A stretch of 45,653 nucleotides of DNA from JADGRA01 sp035622755 (GTDB lineage: Bacteria > Myxococcota > Myxococcia > Myxococcales > Myxococcaceae): NCBI GenBank assembly GCA_035622755.1, contig DASPUU010000308.1, forward strand, positions 1-45,653, written 5' to 3'. Made by a program: the position numbers and the translations under genes. The notes under the pieces were generated by a model, which saw only the letters and a list, made by a program, of their open reading frames with translations, made no database searches and was not told where the DNA came from. The first letter of the stretch is position 1. Every line of letters starts with the position of its first letter. Below, piece by piece: positions 42,549 through 45,653 of this stretch.

Positions 42549-43817
42549 ATGCGACTGAAACAACGGCCCGAGGACTTCAGCGTGGTGGAGTCGTACCGGT
42601 TCGACGCCGACCCGGCCGGGCGATACCGCGTCTACCTCCTGGACAAGCAGAAGCTGTCCACCTTCGAGGCCCTGGAGCGGATCCGCCAGCGACACGGCCT
42701 CCGGCCGGGCTCGATCTCCTACTGCGGCCTGAAGGACAAGCAAGGACGCACCGAGCAGCTCATCGCCGTCGACGGCCAGGAGGTGGAGATGCAGGACCCG
42801 GACCTGCGCCTCAAGCCGCTGGGGCGCACCGCTCGTCCGCTCAGCGCCCGCAACACGACCTCCAACCGGTTCTCGGTCACCGTCCGGGCCCTGGCCCCGG
42901 AGGACCTGGCACAGCTGCCCCTGGCCGCCGCGGAGGTGAATCGCCTCGGGGTGGTGAACTACTTCGACAGCCAGCGGTTCGGATCGCTCAAGCACGGGCA
43001 GGGGTACATCGCCAAGGATCTGCTGCGGGGCGACTTCGAAGCCGCGCTGAAGAATTACCTCGCCCGGCCCTCGCCGCTGGATCGCACCGACGATGCACGG
43101 GTCAAGGAGTTCTGGCGGAGGCACTGGGGGGAGTTCGGGCGGCGCTGCCCGCTGGAGGCCGGCCGCCGCTACGACCGGCTGCTCCGGAGCCTCCGCGAGC
43201 GCCCCGGCGACTGGGTGCGGGCCTTCCTGCAGATCGACGCCGACTACCGGGCGCTCATGCTCTTCACCTACCAGAGCTGGCTCTGGAACGAGGGCGTGCG
43301 CCGCTTGCTCCAGCTCGTGCTGCCCCGGAGCGCGCTCTTCCCCATGCGCTACCAGGCCGGAACGCTGCTCTTTCACCGCGATGCCGACCCGGAGACGCTG
43401 GCCTGGCTGCGCCGGGCCACCTTTCCCCTCCTCGCCCCGGACACACGCATCGAAGATCCGCGCATCGCCGAGGCGGTGGGCTGGGTCCTGGGCAAGGAGA
43501 AGCTCACCCTGGAGAGGCTCCGGGTCCCGGCGGCGCCCCAGCTCCTCTACTTCAGGCACGAGGAACGCCCGGTGCTCGTCCAGCCCCAGAAGCTGGTGCT
43601 GGGCCGGGTCTCGCCCGACGAGCTCAACCGGGGCCTCCAGAAGCTCAACGTCGCCTTCACCCTCCCCCCGGGGAGCTACGCGACCCTGGTCGTCAAGCGG
43701 CTGTTCCACCGGGAGGGGCCGGGAGCCGAGCACCCGCCCCCGAAGCCCTCCCCAGGGCGGCCGGTCCCGCGCCGACCGGCGCGATTCCAGGGGCGTCGGC
43801 GCCCCGCCCATCCCTAG
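42549..43817 (+). CDS. truD: tRNA pseudouridine synthase TruD
   Basis: A 422-residue enzyme that makes pseudouridine-13 in tRNA-Glu. The catalytic aspartate lies in SYCGLKDKQGRTEQ. RFSVTVRAL, VNYFDSQRFGSLKHG and TLPPGSYATLVVKRLF are TruD signatures. The chain is longer than E. coli TruD, with an Arg/Pro-rich C-terminal tail of about 35 residues. The 131 bases before the ATG, shared with the cyclase gene, are GC-rich with short dyads but no promoter I trust. Confidence 0.94.
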   Translation: MRLKQRPEDFSVVESYRFDADPAGRYRVYLLDKQKLSTFEALERIRQRHGLRPGSISYCGLKDKQGRTEQLIAVDGQEVEMQDPDLRLKPLGRTARPLSARNTTSNRFSVTVRALAPEDLAQLPLAAAEVNRLGVVNYFDSQRFGSLKHGQGYIAKDLLRGDFEAALKNYLARPSPLDRTDDARVKEFWRRHWGEFGRRCPLEAGRRYDRLLRSLRERPGDWVRAFLQIDADYRALMLFTYQSWLWNEGVRRLLQLVLPRSALFPMRYQAGTLLFHRDADPETLAWLRRATFPLLAPDTRIEDPRIAEAVGWVLGKEKLTLERLRVPAAPQLLYFRHEERPVLVQPQKLVLGRVSPDELNRGLQKLNVAFTLPPGSYATLVVKRLFHREGPGAEHPPPKPSPGRPVPRRPARFQGRRRPAHP

Positions 43818-43931
43818 GGATCGGGTGTCGTGAAGCCATGCTAAGAGCTCGGAATCAGGACACTTCAACGGCCAGCCTGCCTGGCTGTCCGAGGAGGGCA
43901 ATGGCCCCGGCGGGGGCACGTAAGAGAGTTC

Positions 43932-44561
43932 GTGAACGGACTCTCGTCGCTTTCGCTCCCTGCCCCCCCGGTGGCGCTGGGCGTCATGCTGGCCGAGCGA
44001 ACTCCCCCCCTGCCGTTTCGGGCCGAGGTGCAGGCGGCCCGGCGTGGAGATCGCTCCGCCTTCGAGGCGCTGGTGAGAGGGGTGCAGCGGCCGGTGTACG
44101 GCCTGTGCCTGCGGTTGCTCCGGACCGAGGCCGAGGCCGCGGAGGTCGCCCAGGAGGCATTCCTGCGCGCCTACCAGAACCTCCACCGCTACGACGACGG
44201 CAAGCCGTTCGACCTCTGGGTCCTGGCCATCGCCCGGAACCTGTGCCTCGACCTCCTCCGCCGGCGCACGCGGATGCTCACCGAGAACGTCGACGACCTG
44301 CACGAGGCCCTGCCCTCCGGGGAGGCCAACCAGGAGGAGGGGGTCATCGTGGCCGAGGAGCGCCGCTCGCTCGAGTCGGCCCTGGCCACCCTGTCCGTCG
44401 AGGACCGGGAGGTGCTCGGCCTCTATTACGTGCAGAGGCGGACCACCAAGGAGATCGCGGCGGTGATGGGAGTTGCGCCGGGAACGATCATGGCGCGCCT
44501 GTTTCGCGCCCGTGAGAAGCTGCGCCGGCGGATGACCGCGCAGCCCGAGGAGGCGGCGTGA
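43932..44561 (+). CDS. ECF-type RNA polymerase sigma factor
   Basis: A 209-residue sigma-70-family factor lacking region 1. Region 2 reads FEALVRGVQRPVYGLCLRLL to AQEAFLRAYQNL and DLWVLAIARNLCLDLLRRR. Region 4 has LSVEDREVLGLYYVQRRTTK and IAAVMGVAPGTIMARLFRAR, a helix-turn-helix. The first 20 residues before MLAERT may be untranslated: GTG at 43932 lacks a good site, and an ATG at 43986 is an alternative. The stop overlaps the anti-sigma start (GTGATG), the classic ECF layout. Its target promoter could not be found in the 114 bases upstream, where a GGAAT lies at 43851 without a well-spaced -10 box. Confidence 0.93.
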   Translation: MNGLSSLSLPAPPVALGVMLAERTPPLPFRAEVQAARRGDRSAFEALVRGVQRPVYGLCLRLLRTEAEAAEVAQEAFLRAYQNLHRYDDGKPFDLWVLAIARNLCLDLLRRRTRMLTENVDDLHEALPSGEANQEEGVIVAEERRSLESALATLSVEDREVLGLYYVQRRTTKEIAAVMGVAPGTIMARLFRAREKLRRRMTAQPEEAA

Positions 44562-45061
44562 TGGACTGCCCCGATCTCGAGGTGCTGCTCTTCGATCAGG
44601 CCCGCGGCTCGGGCGACGCGCTGGAGCACGCGCGGACCTGCCCGGCCTGCGCCCGGCTCCTCGAGGAGCACCGCCAGCTGGAGAAGGATCTCCTCCGGCT
44701 GTCGGACCCGCTGCCGCCGGTGGACCTGGTGGCCCGGGTGATGGATCGGGTGGCCGCCGAGCCGATGCCGGTCCGAGCCGAGATGCGCGTCGGGCTGCCG
44801 ATTCTGGCGGCCACGCTCATGGCGGCGGTGCTGAGCTTCGTCGCCACCCGCGGGCCGATCGGTCTGCTCGGCGCCTCGGCGGTGCGCGCCCTCGTCTCCT
44901 GGACCAGCGCCCTCTCCGGTCTGGGCAACGCCGTGCACGCCGCCTGGTCCACCACCGCCGTCCCGCTGGCCGTCTCCCTCTCCGCCATGTTGCTCGTCGC
45001 CCTGGTCGGGCTGCGGCGGCTGGCGCCTCCGCGAGCCGTGGAAATCGAGGTCATTCCATGA
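44561..45061 (+). CDS. zinc-binding anti-sigma factor, membrane-bound
   Basis: A 166-residue partner of the sigma factor. The N-terminal zf-HC2 (ZAS) domain carries HARTCPAC, the H-x3-C-x2-C motif, with an extra cysteine near the start (MDCPDLE). The C-terminal half has membrane segments VGLPILAATLMAAVLSFVATR and VPLAVSLSAMLLVALVGL. I use the ATG at 44561; a GTG at 44558, directly before it, is equally possible (shared GAGGAGG site). The last bases overlap the next gene's ATG. It should hold the sigma factor at the inner membrane and release it on an envelope or redox signal. Confidence 0.87.
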   Translation: MDCPDLEVLLFDQARGSGDALEHARTCPACARLLEEHRQLEKDLLRLSDPLPPVDLVARVMDRVAAEPMPVRAEMRVGLPILAATLMAAVLSFVATRGPIGLLGASAVRALVSWTSALSGLGNAVHAAWSTTAVPLAVSLSAMLLVALVGLRRLAPPRAVEIEVIP

Positions 45062-45653
45062 GCTGGCGCTCCGCCGCCGTCGCTGTGCTGGCGCTCGCCG
45101 TCGCCTCTCCCGCCGTCGCCGGGCCCACCCCCTCCGGAACGACGAAGGCGCCCGAGGCGCAGCGCCGCATCAGCCTCAACTACCGCGGTCCGCTGCGCGA
45201 GGCGGTGAAGCGCATCGCCGATGACGCCAAGCTCAGCGTGGTGGTCCGGGGCGGCCTCGACGAGGAGGGAGAGTTCCACTTCGAGAACGTTCCCGCCCAG
45301 GAGGCGCTGTCCACCCTGGCCTCCGCCTACAACCTGACGCTCGAGCAGCACGGATCGGTGTTCACCCTCCGCCCGCCGACCGGGACGGAGAAGCTGGCGG
45401 AGATGGCGCGGCTCCAGAAGCACGACTGGACGGGTCCGCAGGCCCTCATCCCCCCGGTGCCTCCCGTTCCCCCGGTTCCCCCCGTCCCGCCCGTTCCGCC
45501 GGTGGCCAGGTCATCCTCGTCGTCATCCTCGTCGTCGTCGTCATCCTCTGCCTCGTCCGGCTCGGACGACGACGAGGACGAGACCAGTGACGATGCCGAT
45601 TCGGCGGCCGAGGAGCGGCGGGCCGCGGCCGAGGAGCGCCGGGAGGCCGCCCA
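45058..45653 (+). CDS. exported STN-like protein with PPV repeats, partial (runs off window)
   Basis: Begins with ATG overlapping the anti-sigma stop (ATGA) and stays open to the window edge (198 codons seen). A signal peptide (SAAVAVLALAVASPAVAG) leads to a domain of about 75 residues: RISLNYRGPLREAVKRIADD, LSVVVRGGLDEEGEFHFENV and PAQEALSTLASAYNLTLEQH. This looks like the short secretin/TonB N-terminal (STN) fold. After that come six PPV tripeptides, 13 serines, an acidic patch DDDEDE and a charged EERR repeat. The product is probably an envelope protein controlled by, or feeding signal to, the ECF sigma system. The missing C-terminus will decide its class. Confidence 0.75.
   Translation, partial: MSWRSAAVAVLALAVASPAVAGPTPSGTTKAPEAQRRISLNYRGPLREAVKRIADDAKLSVVVRGGLDEEGEFHFENVPAQEALSTLASAYNLTLEQHGSVFTLRPPTGTEKLAEMARLQKHDWTGPQALIPPVPPVPPVPPVPPVPPVARSSSSSSSSSSSSSASSGSDDDEDETSDDADSAAEERRAAAEERREAA

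Noticed and set aside
43851..43889. GGAAT and GTC as an autoregulated ECF promoter before the sigma gene
   Set aside because: The spacing of about 30 bases is far from the 16-17 expected for ECF promoters.

Overview
This is a GC-rich (by eye about 70% or more), gene-dense bacterial window, with no gene-free stretch longer than about 260 bp. The gene content points to a diderm delta-proteobacterium-type organism, most likely a member of Myxococcota near Anaeromyxobacter/Myxococcus. Reasons: a PilZ protein of the myxobacterial type, an AgmX/PglI-type TonB-like C-terminal domain protein, an FHA-GAF-adenylate cyclase, a KGG-repeat protein, the trpS-scpA-scpB-rluB order, many lipoproteins and very frequent GTG starts. 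I see no tRNA or rRNA gene, CRISPR array, transposase, integron or prophage; this looks like core chromosome. The taxonomic placement is inference.

Layout. 29-4697 (minus): an acetoacetate/ketone-body module (thiolase, a small zinc-ribbon membrane protein, ScoA, ScoB), then a PilZ protein and an RlmD/TrmA-type RNA uracil methyltransferase. 4865-5308 (plus): small membrane protein. 5397-7109 (minus): ribosomal protein S1. 7368-8060 (plus): secreted GIN/DUF2807-type repeat protein. 8078-10258 (minus): secreted HExxH metallopeptidase. 10376-11179 (plus): thioredoxin-like protein fused to a DksA-type zinc finger. 11222-16007 (minus): an operon-like run hbd, crt, acyl-CoA dehydrogenase, TonB-C protein, second acyl-CoA dehydrogenase, ridA, which fits reversible C4-CoA (butyryl/crotonyl/3-hydroxybutyryl-CoA) metabolism and joins functionally to the thiolase and CoA-transferase upstream.

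16086-24204 (minus): two coupled unknowns, an Mrp/ApbC iron-sulfur carrier, a coupled set of lipoprotein, SppA protease, RtcA-like protein and second lipoprotein, and a TPR protein with two cyclic-nucleotide-binding domains. 24261-30242 (minus): RluB, ScpB, ScpA, an unknown, TrpS, XerC/D, YciO/Sua5. 30307-37819 (minus): KGG-repeat protein, GlnD, cell-wall amidase, MutS. 37946-40431 (plus): a methyltransferase coupled to UbiB. 40450-42417 (minus): an unlisted 52-residue membrane microprotein and a zinc-ribbon-FHA-GAF-adenylate cyclase. 42549-45653 (plus): TruD, then an ECF sigma factor, its anti-sigma factor and a secreted STN-like protein that runs off the window.

Many adjacent genes overlap by 4 bases (ATGA or GTGA), so translational coupling is widespread. 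The most unusual items are an RtcA homologue in which four of six residues I recall as catalytic are lost or substituted, the thioredoxin-DksA finger fusion, the membrane zinc-ribbon protein embedded in the ketone-body operon, a TonB-like protein embedded in the C4-CoA operon, and an 18-bp perfect palindrome between mutS and the methyltransferase gene.
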